Source: Pseudohongiella spirulinae
GTDB taxonomy: Bacteria; Pseudomonadota; Gammaproteobacteria; Pseudomonadales; Pseudohongiellaceae
NCBI RefSeq assembly: GCF_001444425.1
Contig: NZ_CP013189.1
Span: 558,001 to 622,000, forward strand
Direction: 5' to 3'
DNA length: 64,000 nt
Numbering within the stretch: position 1 is the first letter of the stretch; each line of letters opens with the position of its first letter. The translations under genes were made by a program, and so were the position numbers. Below, piece by piece: positions 8,426 through 17,644 of this stretch. A model generated the notes under the pieces. The model made no database searches and had not been told where the DNA came from. It was given only the letters and a program-made list of their open reading frames with translations.

Positions 8426-8986
8426 ATGAAAACGTTAATGAAAAAAACGATCGGTGGGTTGCTGACAGCGATGGCCCTGGTTGCCAGCTCGCTGAGTCTG
8501 GCGCTGGAAGTGGGTGACAAGGCGCCTGATTTTACTTTGCAGGCTTCTGACGGCAACACCTATTCGCTGTCGCAGTTTGTTGGCAAGCAGCCTGTGGTGC
8601 TGGCCTTCTTCCCGGCGGCCTTTACGGGCGGCTGCACCATCCAGTGTAAAGCCATTCGCGACAGCAGCGATGAGATCAAAAGTTTTGATGTCGCCTATTT
8701 CATGGCCAGTGTTGATACCGTGGAAAAGAACACCGAATTTGCCAAAGAGTATGAGCTGGATTTTCCGGTGCTGGCTGACCCTGAAAAAACCATGACCCAG
8801 GCTTACGGTGTGTTAGGCGAGCGTGGTTTTGCCAATCGCTGGACTTATTACGTTGATGTTAATGGTGTGGTGGTGCAGATTGATAAGCAGACCAACCCGA
8901 GCACGGCGGGCAAAGATCTGGCTAACAGCATGGCTGAGCTGGGTTTTAACCGTCTTGCTCCTGTCATCAGCCTTGTGACAGAATAA
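8426..8986 (+). CDS. Exported peroxiredoxin (AhpC/TSA, BCP-like)
   Basis: 186 residues from ATG 8426, preceded by CAGGAGA. Residues 1-26 form a signal peptide (KKTIGGLLTAMALVASSLSLA), so the enzyme acts in the periplasm. The thioredoxin-like core has KAPDFTLQASDG and the active-site stretch FFPAAFTGGC with peroxidatic C70. A second Cys, C74, follows with three residues between (CTIQC); BCP/PrxQ proteins usually have four. Predicted role: reduction of H2O2 or organic peroxides. The frame stays open well upstream, but this Met has both the ribosome site and the signal peptide. Confidence 0.88.
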   Translation: MKTLMKKTIGGLLTAMALVASSLSLALEVGDKAPDFTLQASDGNTYSLSQFVGKQPVVLAFFPAAFTGGCTIQCKAIRDSSDEIKSFDVAYFMASVDTVEKNTEFAKEYELDFPVLADPEKTMTQAYGVLGERGFANRWTYYVDVNGVVVQIDKQTNPSTAGKDLANSMAELGFNRLAPVISLVTE

Positions 8987-8994
8987 CCGGCATT

Positions 8995-9846
8995 ATGGCG
9001 CATAAAACTCTGGCAATTTTTGCAGTACTGTCCCTGATCGGGGTGGTTTTCCTGGTGTATCTGGCGATGACGTTTGAGCCGCCGGAAGCCACCCGCACGG
9101 TTGAGCTGGAGGCGCCCATCCCGCGTCCGGTCACACCGACTTTTACGCCTGCGCCAACTATTACCGAACCGGCACCCGCTATTGAGCTGACAGAGGTTCA
9201 GGCTCCAGAGCCTGAACCTGAAGCAGTGGTTGAGACTCAATCAGCTCCGGCCGAACCGCTGCCCTCCCTGAACCAGAGTGACGCGGCGCTGTTTGCGCGG
9301 CTGGCAGAGATTGAGCTGGGTGCCAGCCTGATGCGTCTGTTGGCGCCGGACGATCTGATTCGCAAGTTTGTGGTATTCGCGCACAATGCATCGACGGGTG
9401 AGCTGCCCCAGCTCGAATATCCGCTGCGCTCGTTGCCCTCATCATTTGTGGTCAGTGACATCGACGATAATCTCTACGAGATGGATCCGGCCAACTACCG
9501 CCGCTACGACACCCTGATTGATACGCTGACCGGCATTGATCCACAGCAGGCCATGCCCATCTATCGTGCCCTGAAACCATTAATTCAGGAGGCTTATGCC
9601 GAAATTGGCTTTCAGGACGATTTTGATCAGGTGCTCATGCGAGCGATTGACCAGATCATGAATGCGCCCCAGCCGGAAGGCCCCTTCCAGCTAATCAAAC
9701 CCTCGGTGATGTATCTGTATGCAGATACAGACATCGAAGACATGAGCCCGGTGCACAAGCAATTGCTGCGCATCGGGCCGGACAACGCCGCTAAACTCCG
9801 GGCCCGATTACCGGCCTACCGGGAGCGTCTCCAGGCCGGGCGTTGA
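8995..9846 (+). CDS. DUF3014 membrane-anchored protein
   Basis: 283 residues. An N-terminal membrane anchor ([21 protein letters not shown], about 4-23) is followed by a Pro/Glu-rich linker (about 25-90). The conserved DUF3014 domain follows: [46 protein letters not shown] and a final [14 protein letters not shown]. It is probably an inner-membrane protein with its domain in the periplasm. Function is unknown for the family. It overlaps the start region of recQ. Confidence 0.85.
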   Translation: MAHKTLAIFAVLSLIGVVFLVYLAMTFEPPEATRTVELEAPIPRPVTPTFTPAPTITEPAPAIELTEVQAPEPEPEAVVETQSAPAEPLPSLNQSDAALFARLAEIELGASLMRLLAPDDLIRKFVVFAHNASTGELPQLEYPLRSLPSSFVVSDIDDNLYEMDPANYRRYDTLIDTLTGIDPQQAMPIYRALKPLIQEAYAEIGFQDDFDQVLMRAIDQIMNAPQPEGPFQLIKPSVMYLYADTDIEDMSPVHKQLLRIGPDNAAKLRARLPAYRERLQAGR

Positions 9847-9848
9847 GC

Positions 9849-11669
9849 ATGCCCGATTTGCAGCAGGCGCAAAGGGTGTTGCGCGAGGTCTTCGGCTACG
9901 AGCAATTCCGTGGTGCCCAGGCGGATATTGTCGATACCGTGGTCAGTGGCCAGAATGCGCTGGTGCTGATGCCCACCGGCGGCGGTAAATCCCTGTGTTA
10001 CCAGATTCCTTCCATTGTGCGGCCCGGCGTGGGCATTGTGATTTCCCCCCTGATCGCCCTGATGCAGGATCAGGTGGATGCTCTGCGCGAGCTGGGCGTG
10101 CGGGCCGGATTTATCAACTCCTCACTGTCTTCGGCGGAATACGGGCAGATGATGACGGAGCTGCGCGCTGGCAGGCTGGACCTGCTGTATATCGCGCCAG
10201 AACGCTTTAGTCAGGCGGCGACGCTGGAGCTGTTTGATACCCTGCCAATTGCTCTGTTTGCCATTGATGAAGCGCACTGTGTATCGCAGTGGGGGCATGA
10301 CTTTCGGGCCGATTACCTGAGTTTGTCCATTTTACAGCAACGCTATCCGCATGTGCCGCGCATTGCCCTGACCGCTACGGCTGATGCCGCCACCCGTGAT
10401 GAAATTGTCGAACGTCTGGCATTGCATGACGCGGAGCACTTTGTCACCGGTTTCGATCGCCCTAATATTCAGTACCGCATCACTCAGAAACGTAGTCCCC
10501 GCCAACAATTGCTGGACTTTCTGCGTCGCGAGCACAGTGGCGACGCCGGCATTATTTATTGTCTGTCGAGGCGCAAAACGGAAGAAACCGCCGATTGGCT
10601 GCAGCAGCAGGGTTTTGATGCCTTGCCCTATCATGCGGGGCTCAGTGCCGAACAACGCCTGCGTCATCAGCAGCGCTTTCTGCGCGAAGACGGCGTCATT
10701 GTGGTGGCCACCATTGCCTTTGGCATGGGCATCGACAAGCCGGATGTGCGTTTTATTGTGCATCTGGATCTGCCGCGCAGTCTTGAATCTTATTATCAGG
10801 AAACCGGTCGCGCCGGTCGTGATGGGGAACCTGCGACGGCCTGGATGGTCTATGGTCTGCAGGATGTAATAAAGCTGCGGCAGATGATGGATGGCTCGCA
10901 GGGCAATGAGCAGTTTAAACGCCTGGAGCGCATCCGCCTGGATGCCATGCTGGGCTTGTGTGAAATCACCAGTTGCCGCCGTCAGGCACTGCGGGCGTAT
11001 TTTGGTGAGCAGGCGCCGGATCAATGTGGTAATTGCGATACCTGCCTGAATCCGCCGCCCACCTGGGATGGCACGCAAGCGGCGCAGAAGGCCTTGTCAT
11101 GTGTGTACCGCACCGGTCAGCGCTTCGGTGTGGCCTATCTGATTGAGGTGCTGAGCGGGCTGGAAAGTGAGCGCATACTGTCAAACGGGCACCAGCGAGT
11201 CAGCACCTTTGGCATAGGCCGGGAGCTGGACAAGAGCCAGTGGCAGTCGGTGTTCCGGCAGTTGGTGGCACGCGGTTATCTGGGGGTGGATCATGCCAGT
11301 TTTGGTGGTTTGTATCTGACCGAGAAAGCCAGGCCGGTACTGCGCGGCGAGGAAACGGTGCAGCTTCGCGAAGACATCAAAGAAGTGTCTGCCCGGTCAC
11401 GCCGCGGCAGCGATCGCGGACATGCCATGCTGCCGGAAGACCGGCGGCTGTGGGAGGCTTTACGTCAATGCCGCAAGCAACTGGCAGAAGAGCATGATGT
11501 GCCGCCTTACGTGATTTTTCACGATGCTACCCTGCAGGATATGGTGGAGCTTCGGCCCCTGAATGAGCAGCAACTGCTGGCCATTAATGGGGTGGGGCAG
11601 GGCAAACTGAGCAAGTACGGACAGGAATTCTTGCGCATAATCAATGAGCATGAGCTGGAAGTGTTATAG
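9849..11669 (+). CDS. recQ: ATP-dependent DNA helicase RecQ
   Basis: 606 residues from ATG 9849; a TTG six bases earlier overlaps the upstream stop and is less likely. Walker A is PTGGGKS (42-48) and motif II is DEAHC followed by SQWGHDF. The second RecA-like domain contains [11 protein letters not shown]. The zinc site ([12 protein letters not shown] then CGNCDTC), winged-helix RQC region and C-terminal HRDC domain (from about 530) are all present, giving full RecQ architecture. It unwinds DNA 3'-5' in recombinational repair and fork restart. Confidence 0.96.
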   Translation: MPDLQQAQRVLREVFGYEQFRGAQADIVDTVVSGQNALVLMPTGGGKSLCYQIPSIVRPGVGIVISPLIALMQDQVDALRELGVRAGFINSSLSSAEYGQMMTELRAGRLDLLYIAPERFSQAATLELFDTLPIALFAIDEAHCVSQWGHDFRADYLSLSILQQRYPHVPRIALTATADAATRDEIVERLALHDAEHFVTGFDRPNIQYRITQKRSPRQQLLDFLRREHSGDAGIIYCLSRRKTEETADWLQQQGFDALPYHAGLSAEQRLRHQQRFLREDGVIVVATIAFGMGIDKPDVRFIVHLDLPRSLESYYQETGRAGRDGEPATAWMVYGLQDVIKLRQMMDGSQGNEQFKRLERIRLDAMLGLCEITSCRRQALRAYFGEQAPDQCGNCDTCLNPPPTWDGTQAAQKALSCVYRTGQRFGVAYLIEVLSGLESERILSNGHQRVSTFGIGRELDKSQWQSVFRQLVARGYLGVDHASFGGLYLTEKARPVLRGEETVQLREDIKEVSARSRRGSDRGHAMLPEDRRLWEALRQCRKQLAEEHDVPPYVIFHDATLQDMVELRPLNEQQLLAINGVGQGKLSKYGQEFLRIINEHELEVL

Positions 11670-11736
11670 AATGCGCGCGATTTTTTGGTTCCGCGCCGGA
11701 TTTACGTTCCGGTGAGCAGACAGGAGAAGGACACAG

Positions 11737-12720
11737 ATGACAGGCTCTATAGTCGTAGCGGCCATGTACCGCTTTGCAACATTGGATGATTTTCAGGCGC
11801 TGCGCGCACCATTACACCGTTGTATGCTGGATAATCAGGTGAAGGGCACGCTGTTGCTGGCGCGTGAAGGCATCAACGGCACGATAGCCGGTACCCGCGA
11901 AGGCGTCGATGCTGTGCTGGATTGGATCCGCTCAGATGAGCGGCTCGCCGGTGTTGATGTGAAAGAATCCTATACCGAAGACAATCCCTTTTACCGCACC
12001 AAGGTCAAACTCAAAAAAGAGATTGTTACCATGGGCGTAGAGGATATTGATCCGCGACATATCGTTGGCACTTATGTGAAACCCCGGGACTGGAATACCC
12101 TGATCTCCGATCCGGATGTGGTGGTTATCGATACGCGCAACGATTACGAATATCGCATTGGCTCATTCGAGCGCGCCATCAATCCAGAGACCGATGCCTT
12201 TCGTGAATTCCCTGAATACGTGGAGCAAAACCTCAATCCACGGCAGCACAAAAAAGTCGCCATGTTCTGCACAGGCGGTATTCGCTGCGAAAAATCAACC
12301 GCTTACCTGAAGCAACAGGGTTTTGATGAGGTATACCATCTGGAAGGTGGCATCCTGAAATACCTGGAGGAAGTACCACAGGAACAGTCCTTGTGGCGTG
12401 GCGAGTGCTTTGTGTTTGATAACCGCGTGACTGTGAATCATCAGCTTGAGCGCGGATCTTATGACCAGTGCCACGCCTGCCGGATGCCGATCACGGAAGA
12501 AGAAAAGCAGTCAACGCATTTCCGGCCGGGCATCAGTTGTCCGCATTGTTATGACAGTCACAGCCAGGAACAGATCCGTCGCTACGCCGAGCGCGAGCGG
12601 CAGATTCAGTTGGCCCGCGAGCGCGGCGAGACGCATATCGGCGAGCCCATGTCGTCCATCATCCGGCGGCGCCGACAGGAAAAGATTGCTGCCAAAGAAG
12701 CTCAGCGCAAGGTTGGCTGA
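11737..12720 (+). CDS. trhO: tRNA uridine(34) hydroxylase TrhO
   Basis: 327 residues. An N-terminal ferredoxin-like region contains [13 protein letters not shown], a central rhodanese domain carries the active loop CTGGIR (catalytic C178), and a C-terminal Cys-rich segment (CHACRMPI...CPHC) is typical of the YceA/TrhO family. The enzyme makes 5-hydroxyuridine at tRNA position 34 using O2, extending wobble decoding. An AGGAG ribosome site lies upstream. It is separated from recQ by 67 bases. Confidence 0.94.
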   Translation: MTGSIVVAAMYRFATLDDFQALRAPLHRCMLDNQVKGTLLLAREGINGTIAGTREGVDAVLDWIRSDERLAGVDVKESYTEDNPFYRTKVKLKKEIVTMGVEDIDPRHIVGTYVKPRDWNTLISDPDVVVIDTRNDYEYRIGSFERAINPETDAFREFPEYVEQNLNPRQHKKVAMFCTGGIRCEKSTAYLKQQGFDEVYHLEGGILKYLEEVPQEQSLWRGECFVFDNRVTVNHQLERGSYDQCHACRMPITEEEKQSTHFRPGISCPHCYDSHSQEQIRRYAERERQIQLARERGETHIGEPMSSIIRRRRQEKIAAKEAQRKVG

Positions 12721-12779
12721 GCCATCAGTGATGTGGCTAGCGGGGTTGCGCCAGCAATGGCTCTGAGAGGCGGCGGGTT

Positions 12780-13001
12780 TTATTGCCCGTCGTCAATCCG
12801 CGCAAAACGCGGCACCTGCCTGCCATCGACCGTGACCTGCTCAGTGAACATGCTGAGGGGGCGCACCCACAGACCACGCTCGCCGTATTGCGGTCGATAC
12901 ACCACCAGTAGCTCTTCGGTCTCGCTATGGCGAGCCACGCCAATTACATCATAAAGCGGGCCCTTATAGTGGCGGTAAGTGCCTGTTGTCAGTGTCTGCA
13001 T
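12780..13001 (-). CDS. DUF1653 domain protein
   Basis: 73 residues, essentially one DUF1653 domain: GTYRHYKGPLYDVIGVARHSE, then VVYRPQYGERGLWVRPLSMF and VPRFARI. These fit the family consensus closely. It is a small cytoplasmic beta-rich protein of unknown function. It is convergent with trhO. Confidence 0.85.
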   Translation of the reverse strand: MQTLTTGTYRHYKGPLYDVIGVARHSETEELLVVYRPQYGERGLWVRPLSMFTEQVTVDGRQVPRFARIDDGQ

Positions 13002-13118
13002 AAGAGTCTATTCCTGAAATATATCCGGAATGCGATTGAAACGCGTTTGCGGCATGGTGAAAAGTGCCATAGTTTATTACACTCTGCGCCAAGAACAATC
13101 ATTAAGGGAGAGTAACCG

Positions 13119-13445
13119 ATGACAGGCCGTTCAAGCCTTACTGTTGCGGCACTGTGTCTGCTGCTCGGCGCCTGTGCCTCACAGGCCCCTCTATCCAATC
13201 AGGTGCTGATTCAGGGTGCCTGGCGCGCTGAATTCGAAGGGCAGGCCATGACGCTGGTCTACAGTGTGAGTGATGTGACCGTACGTGAGTTCGGCATCAG
13301 CTTTCCCTATGAGTGGATCGATGACAACCATATTCAGCTTAATGCCATGGGCCAACAGGTTGTGAGTCAGGTAGAGTTTGAGACTCCCGATCTTATGCGT
13401 CAGGTCACTGATGGGGACGTGCAGGTACTGGAGCGGGTCAGGTAA
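13119..13445 (+). CDS. Small outer-membrane lipoprotein, unknown function
   Basis: 108 residues. The signal peptide ends in lipobox LLGAC, predicting lipidation at Cys 19. The remaining ~90 residues are beta-rich (GAWRAEFEGQAMTLVYSVSDVTVREFGISFPYEW), consistent with a small lipocalin-like or DUF sandwich, but no named family is recognised. An AAGGGAG ribosome site lies upstream. A 42-bp palindromic terminator follows. Confidence 0.7.
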   Translation: MTGRSSLTVAALCLLLGACASQAPLSNQVLIQGAWRAEFEGQAMTLVYSVSDVTVREFGISFPYEWIDDNHIQLNAMGQQVVSQVEFETPDLMRQVTDGDVQVLERVR

Positions 13446-13470
13446 AGCTGCGCTATTCAAAAAAATTGCT

Positions 13471-13512
13471 CCAACCAAAAAAGCCGCCTGATCAGGCGGC
13501 TTTTTTGGTTGG
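13471..13512. terminator. 42-bp perfect palindrome, bidirectional terminator
   Basis: The whole segment is its own reverse complement. The GC core GCCGCCTGATCAGGCGGC is flanked by A6 and T6 runs and outer CCAACC/GGTTGG arms. It lies between the convergent lipoprotein gene (+) and the repeat protein gene (-), serving both. Confidence 0.92.
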
Positions 13513-13528
13513 CAATCCGGGTAAAGGA

Positions 13529-14785
13529 TTACTCAGGGATACCGTCATACTCGACGTCAGATTCGCAGATCAACGCTTCTGCGACCAGCTCGTTGGATTC
13601 CCCGGCTGTATAAGCGGCGAATCCTTCAAGAACCGATTGGGCTTCTATTCCATTCCCGCTGAACCAGGTTGCGACCGGCTCGGCTGACGCCACTGGAGAT
13701 CCTGCATAAATCATGATGTTTCGCAGAGTATATCCGCTCGTAGCGGTAACAGACCACAGCATTCCGCCGCCACCATCGAAGAAATCAACAGTGCCATAGG
13801 CTGAATTGACGTCGTTGATATCTAGGGCAGGCACACCGATCAGGCCAAAACCCGCAGACGCGCTGGCCACATAGGCCTCAGTGGCATAGCAGCCTTGCGG
13901 GAGTGCGTCTGGTGGCGTGGTGTCGTCATCGCCACTGCCGTCGTCTCCCCCGTCGCCGCCGCCGCAATCGGGAGCCACGCCAAAGTAGGTTGCCCAGTTG
14001 CCGCGCTTGGTAAAGCGAGTCTCGCCTGCCCAGGCTGACTCATTCTGACTGCCATTGGTGACAGATCCGTGAGCCGCGACCAGCAGGGCAGCACTGTCGG
14101 AACAGAAATCATCCGCATTGACGTGCAATTCCGTGACTGGAATGGAGAAAGTATGCTGACTCACTCCAGATACATCGGCGCTATACGGGAACTGGCCGGG
14201 TATCGGATTGCCCTTTCTTGTGCGAGGCGCACTGGCCAGCGTGTCGCCTACCCAGAGGTGGGGCTCAGACAGCGTCCAGCCATCCTCCATGAAGTAGTCA
14301 ACCAGCAGTTGCCCATCTTCCAATGTGACGCAGATACTGCCAACGATGATGGTTTGGCCGGCATAGTAAACGGCACAATTGCCTTCGATGAGAGTTACCG
14401 GTTCGTCATTGTAACCCGGGTGTCCTTTACCGCTCTTGCCGGACTTGTCGCTCTTGCCGGACTTGTCACTCTTGCCGGACTTGTCACTCTTGCCGGACTT
14501 GTCACTCTTGCCGGACTTGTCGCTCTTGCCGGACTTGTCGCTCTTGCCGGACTTGTCACTCTTGCCGGACTTGTCGCTCTTGCCGGACTTGTCGCTCTTG
14601 CCGGACTTGTCACTCTTGCCAGATTTGTCGCTCTTGCCAGACTTGCCTCTGACCTGGCTGGATTTGCTGCTCTTGTCAGCACCCTTGCCTTTGCCGCCTT
14701 TGGCCAGAGCATCAGACACTGAAAACAAAGTCAGGCTGACAACTGTCAGCAGCACCGTCAGTGCAGAAACTATTCGAATGCGCAT
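13529..14785 (-). CDS. Exported SDKSGK-repeat protein, unknown function
   Basis: A 418-residue protein. A signal peptide (VSALTVLLTVVSLTLFSVSDALA) is followed by a Lys/Gly/Ser-rich region and eleven perfect SDKSGK units, then KSGKGHPGYN. Downstream is a Cys-containing beta-rich domain with GWTLSEPHLWVGD, a motif of secreted proteins of unknown function. Next come an Asp/Gly-rich linker (GGGDGGDDGSGDDD) that may bind calcium and a C-terminal beta domain. The repeat tract is highly basic overall with alternating acidic residues, so surface, polyanion or matrix attachment is a reasonable inference. No catalytic motif is visible. It is transcribed toward the palindromic terminator. Confidence 0.8.
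   Translation of the reverse strand: MRIRIVSALTVLLTVVSLTLFSVSDALAKGGKGKGADKSSKSSQVRGKSGKSDKSGKSDKSGKSDKSGKSDKSGKSDKSGKSDKSGKSDKSGKSDKSGKSDKSGKSDKSGKSDKSGKSGKGHPGYNDEPVTLIEGNCAVYYAGQTIIVGSICVTLEDGQLLVDYFMEDGWTLSEPHLWVGDTLASAPRTRKGNPIPGQFPYSADVSGVSQHTFSIPVTELHVNADDFCSDSAALLVAAHGSVTNGSQNESAWAGETRFTKRGNWATYFGVAPDCGGGDGGDDGSGDDDTTPPDALPQGCYATEAYVASASAGFGLIGVPALDINDVNSAYGTVDFFDGGGGMLWSVTATSGYTLRNIMIYAGSPVASAEPVATWFSGNGIEAQSVLEGFAAYTAGESNELVAEALICESDVEYDGIPE
14442..14639 (-). repeat. 11 x 18-bp tandem repeat encoding SDKSGK
   Basis: Eleven consecutive 18-base units (plus-strand form GACTTGTCRCTCTTGCCG). Most differ only at one synonymous position (Ser codon AGC or AGT); the last units carry one or two further silent changes. 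Near identity indicates recent slippage or gene conversion. Partial units flank both ends. Confidence 0.95.
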
Positions 14786-14939
14786 GGTTTTTGTCCCTTT
14801 AACAACAGGAGTGATGTCGCCGCCTTGCCACGAGATCAGTCCTGAGAAGTATTTCAGTGTCTATTGTACGCTTGTCTGGCCTAAACTCCAGCCGCCAGCC
14901 GTCGAACTGGGGACAAAAGAGGGAAGCTTTTGTTTCAGG

Positions 14940-15785
14940 TCAATCTTTCCCGGACGGAGTGCCGACGCTATTGCTTATGCGAACATCGCGCTGAGGGAAG
15001 GGGATTTCAATGCCCGCCTCGGCCAGCGCCCGGTGAATCGCCAAGTTGGTGCTGTAGCGACTCTCATACAGGCGCTCGGTCAGCGCCCACAGGCGGATGC
15101 CAATATCGATGCTGCTGTCGCCAAACTGATGAATGCCAATCAGTGGCTGGCGTACGTGGCTGATGCCGGGCACTGAGGACAGTGCTTTGCGAATGACTTC
15201 AATCGCCTGCTCGGGCTGGCAGTGATAGGCGATGCCCACCGTCAGTTCCACCAGGCTGTCGGCCTGAGAGTTGTGGATGATTTCGCCGACGATATGACGG
15301 TTGGGTACCAGAATCTGCACGTTGTCCTCGTCAGCCAGCAGGGTGTAGGCCAGGTGGATCTCGCGGACCACACCTTTAACGCCATTCACCTCGATGGTAT
15401 CGCCCAGCACAAAGGGGCGCGCAAGAATGATATTGAGCCCGGCGCCATAGTTGGACAGCAGGCCTTGCACGGCGAGGCCGGCGCCCAGACCCAGGGCACC
15501 GATGGCGGCGACCATGGGGGTCACGCTGATGCCCAGCTGGCCCAGGGCGATCACGGCCACCATCACGATGATGAGAATCTTGACAGTATTGGCTGCAAAT
15601 CGGCTGAGAGTGATGTCCAGTTTCTTTCTCTCACACAACTTCAGCACAAAGTTGCTGACCTTGCGGGCGATAAGGATGCCGATCAGCAGGACAATGACGG
15701 CGCCGATAATCTGAAAGCTGTAAGTAACGAGATATGTCACGATCATCTCGTAAATAGCAGTCATTTGCTGAATTTCGTCTTCCAC
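14940..15785 (-). CDS. MscS-family small-conductance mechanosensitive channel
   Basis: 281 residues with three N-terminal membrane segments, then the pore-lining helix with the Gly/Ala pattern AAIGALGLGAGLAVQGLLSNYGAGL. The MscS beta domain follows (FVLGDTIEVNGVKGVVREI, LVPNRHIVGEIIHN) and then an alpha/beta C-terminal domain. This length equals E. coli MscS. Predicted role: emergency osmolyte release under hypo-osmotic shock. Translation probably begins at GTG 15785, with AGAGGA upstream; an in-frame ATG at 15764 is an alternative. Confidence 0.93.
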   Translation of the reverse strand: MEDEIQQMTAIYEMIVTYLVTYSFQIIGAVIVLLIGILIARKVSNFVLKLCERKKLDITLSRFAANTVKILIIVMVAVIALGQLGISVTPMVAAIGALGLGAGLAVQGLLSNYGAGLNIILARPFVLGDTIEVNGVKGVVREIHLAYTLLADEDNVQILVPNRHIVGEIIHNSQADSLVELTVGIAYHCQPEQAIEVIRKALSSVPGISHVRQPLIGIHQFGDSSIDIGIRLWALTERLYESRYSTNLAIHRALAEAGIEIPFPQRDVRISNSVGTPSGKD

Positions 15786-15809
15786 AGTCTGTCGTCCTCT
15801 TGTGAATTC

Positions 15810-15821
15810 TGAACCGGTTCA
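15810..15821. promoter_or_regulatory. 12-bp palindrome in divergent mscS/oppA interval
   Basis: TGAACCGGTTCA is a perfect palindrome 25 bases upstream of the mscS start, and ACCGGT recurs immediately after. It could be an operator; no regulator is assigned. Confidence 0.3.
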
Positions 15822-15868
15822 ATTACCGGTCGATTACTATCGACTCATCTTGGCTGCCTGGGGTATGC

Positions 15869-15896
15869 TTGCCCTTTGACGTTGATCGAGTATAAA
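15869..15896 (+). promoter_or_regulatory. Candidate sigma-70 promoter for peptide-importer genes
   Basis: TTGCCC (15869-15874), 16-base spacer, TATAAA (15891-15896). It lies 20 bases before the ATG of the first binding-protein gene and is the only reasonable -10/-35 pair seen there. Confidence 0.45.
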
Positions 15897-15916
15897 TCAG
15901 GAATGCAGATCATACT

Positions 15917-17638
15917 ATGAAGCACAAAGATCCCTCAGGATTTACGCAGGCTGTGGGCGACAATATGACCCGTGCAGCCGGCCGACAGCTCGCGCTGTAT
16001 GCGGTTGTCGTGGTGGCGGGATTGGTGCTAGTGATGTTCCTGTTGAACGCGATCGCCGGACTGACCAGCAGTGCAGCCGGTATGTCACGACAGGCGGTGG
16101 ACGTTGAGAGCAACATCATCACTTCTTATCTGCGTGATGAGCCGCCGCAGATGAACAGCATGCTGGCCACCGATGCCATCAGTGGCATGGTGCTGGCACA
16201 TGTCAATGAAGGTCTGCTGCGCTACGATGAATACGGTGAGCTGGTAGGCGGCGTGGCCGAACGCTGGCAACTGGATGGCAACACCATGACCTTCTGGCTG
16301 CGCGATAACGCGCGCTGGAACAACGGCGAGACGGTCACCGCTCACGATTTTGAATTCGCCTGGAAGAATCTTCTTTCCCCTGATCTCGGTTCGCAATACG
16401 CTTTTATTCTCTATCCCATTCTGAATGCCGAAAAGGCTAACAACGGCGAGGTGCCGTTGGATGAGGTGGGTGTGGAGGCCCTGGACGATCACACGCTGGT
16501 GGTGACGCTGGAAACACCGATAGCCTATTTTGACCGCATGGTGGCTTTTGTGACCTACCTGCCGGTCAATGAGGAGTTTTACCGCCAGACCAACGGTCGC
16601 TACGGCGCTGATGCCGATCAGATGTTGTACAACGGTCCCTTCATGATGACCAGTTGGGTGCACGGTGCCAGCCTGCAGATTCGCAAGAACCCCTATTACT
16701 GGGATGCTGACCGCATCAAGCTGAATGGGGTTGACTTTGCACACATGACCTCTGATGCCAATACGCTGCTCAACCTGTTTAAGGATGGGCAGATTGTGAT
16801 GGCCGACCTGAATTCGGAGATGCTGGAGGAGGCCTTGTTTCAGGGTTGGCAGCTTGAGCGCTTTATGGAGGGCACTGTCTTTTATATCGAGTTTAATCAC
16901 CGTGATGGCCGTCTGACCCGGAATCGTAATTTGCGCATGGCTTTGCAACTGGCGCAGGATTCCGGGGAGTTGGTCAATCGTGTGATCAAGTTGCCCGGCT
17001 ACCTGCCGGGTGAAAGCCTGTTTCCGACCTGGCTGCAGGGGGTTGAAGATACCCTTCGAGAGGAGTTTCCGGCGCCGGTGTATTCAAGGGATGTGGCACT
17101 GGCGCGCGAGTACCTGCAAAAGGCCATGGATGAGCTGGGATTGAGCGAGCCGCCAACCTTGACTTTACTGACTGGAGATACACCCACTGCGCGTATGCAG
17201 GCTGAATACTATCAGGAGGTCTTTGGGCGCAACCTGGGCATCAATATAGTGATCGACGCGCAAATCTTCAGGCAGCGTCTGGACAAGATGACCCAGGGCG
17301 AATTTGACATGGTGATGGCGGGCTGGGGTCCGGATTACAACGACCCGCTGACCTTTGGCGACCTGTTTGCCTCCTGGAACCTCAATAACCGTGGACGCTA
17401 CGCCAACGATGAGCTCGATGCCAGTGTGCGTATTGCCCAGAGTTCATTGGATACCCGCGAACGTATGCAGGCCTTTGCCAATATCCAGCGCGTCATGCAT
17501 GAAGATGTGGTCATTATCCCCAATTACGAGCGTGGATATGTGTATGTGAAAAACCCGCAAGTGCAGGGTGTGCTGCGCCGGGTGATCGGGGCGGAAACCG
17601 ACTTTACCTACGCCTGGATAGAGCCGGAGAGGGAGTAA
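15917..17638 (+). CDS. Peptide ABC importer substrate-binding protein (OppA-type), membrane-anchored
   Basis: 573 residues of the SBP_bac_5 family (LVGGVAERWQLDGNTMTFWLRDNARWNNGETVTAHDFEFAWK; later MTQGEFDMVMAGWGPDYNDPLTF). The N-terminus is unusual. About 23 mostly hydrophilic residues precede one hydrophobic helix (24-46, LALYAVVVVAGLVLVMFLLNAIA) with no clear cleavage site or lipobox, so it looks tethered to the inner membrane by a signal anchor. It heads the ten-gene importer run, with oppB six bases after. The likely substrate is oligopeptides. Confidence 0.9.
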   Translation: MKHKDPSGFTQAVGDNMTRAAGRQLALYAVVVVAGLVLVMFLLNAIAGLTSSAAGMSRQAVDVESNIITSYLRDEPPQMNSMLATDAISGMVLAHVNEGLLRYDEYGELVGGVAERWQLDGNTMTFWLRDNARWNNGETVTAHDFEFAWKNLLSPDLGSQYAFILYPILNAEKANNGEVPLDEVGVEALDDHTLVVTLETPIAYFDRMVAFVTYLPVNEEFYRQTNGRYGADADQMLYNGPFMMTSWVHGASLQIRKNPYYWDADRIKLNGVDFAHMTSDANTLLNLFKDGQIVMADLNSEMLEEALFQGWQLERFMEGTVFYIEFNHRDGRLTRNRNLRMALQLAQDSGELVNRVIKLPGYLPGESLFPTWLQGVEDTLREEFPAPVYSRDVALAREYLQKAMDELGLSEPPTLTLLTGDTPTARMQAEYYQEVFGRNLGINIVIDAQIFRQRLDKMTQGEFDMVMAGWGPDYNDPLTFGDLFASWNLNNRGRYANDELDASVRIAQSSLDTRERMQAFANIQRVMHEDVVIIPNYERGYVYVKNPQVQGVLRRVIGAETDFTYAWIEPERE

Positions 17639-17644
17639 GCCAGT

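Noticed and set aside
12774-12789. Terminator between trhO and the DUF1653 gene
   Set aside because: CGGG/CCCG stem of only four pairs with an eight-base loop; too weak.
14442-14639. CRISPR-like array
   Set aside because: The units are contiguous 18-mers without unique spacers and lie in frame within a gene.
14395-15176. Long reading frames opposite the SDKSGK array (Leu/Pro/Asp repeats, Ala/Arg/Thr repeats)
   Set aside because: They are other-frame readings of the 18-bp repeat and have no ribosome site, signal or family similarity; the minus-strand frame has a signal peptide and structured domains.
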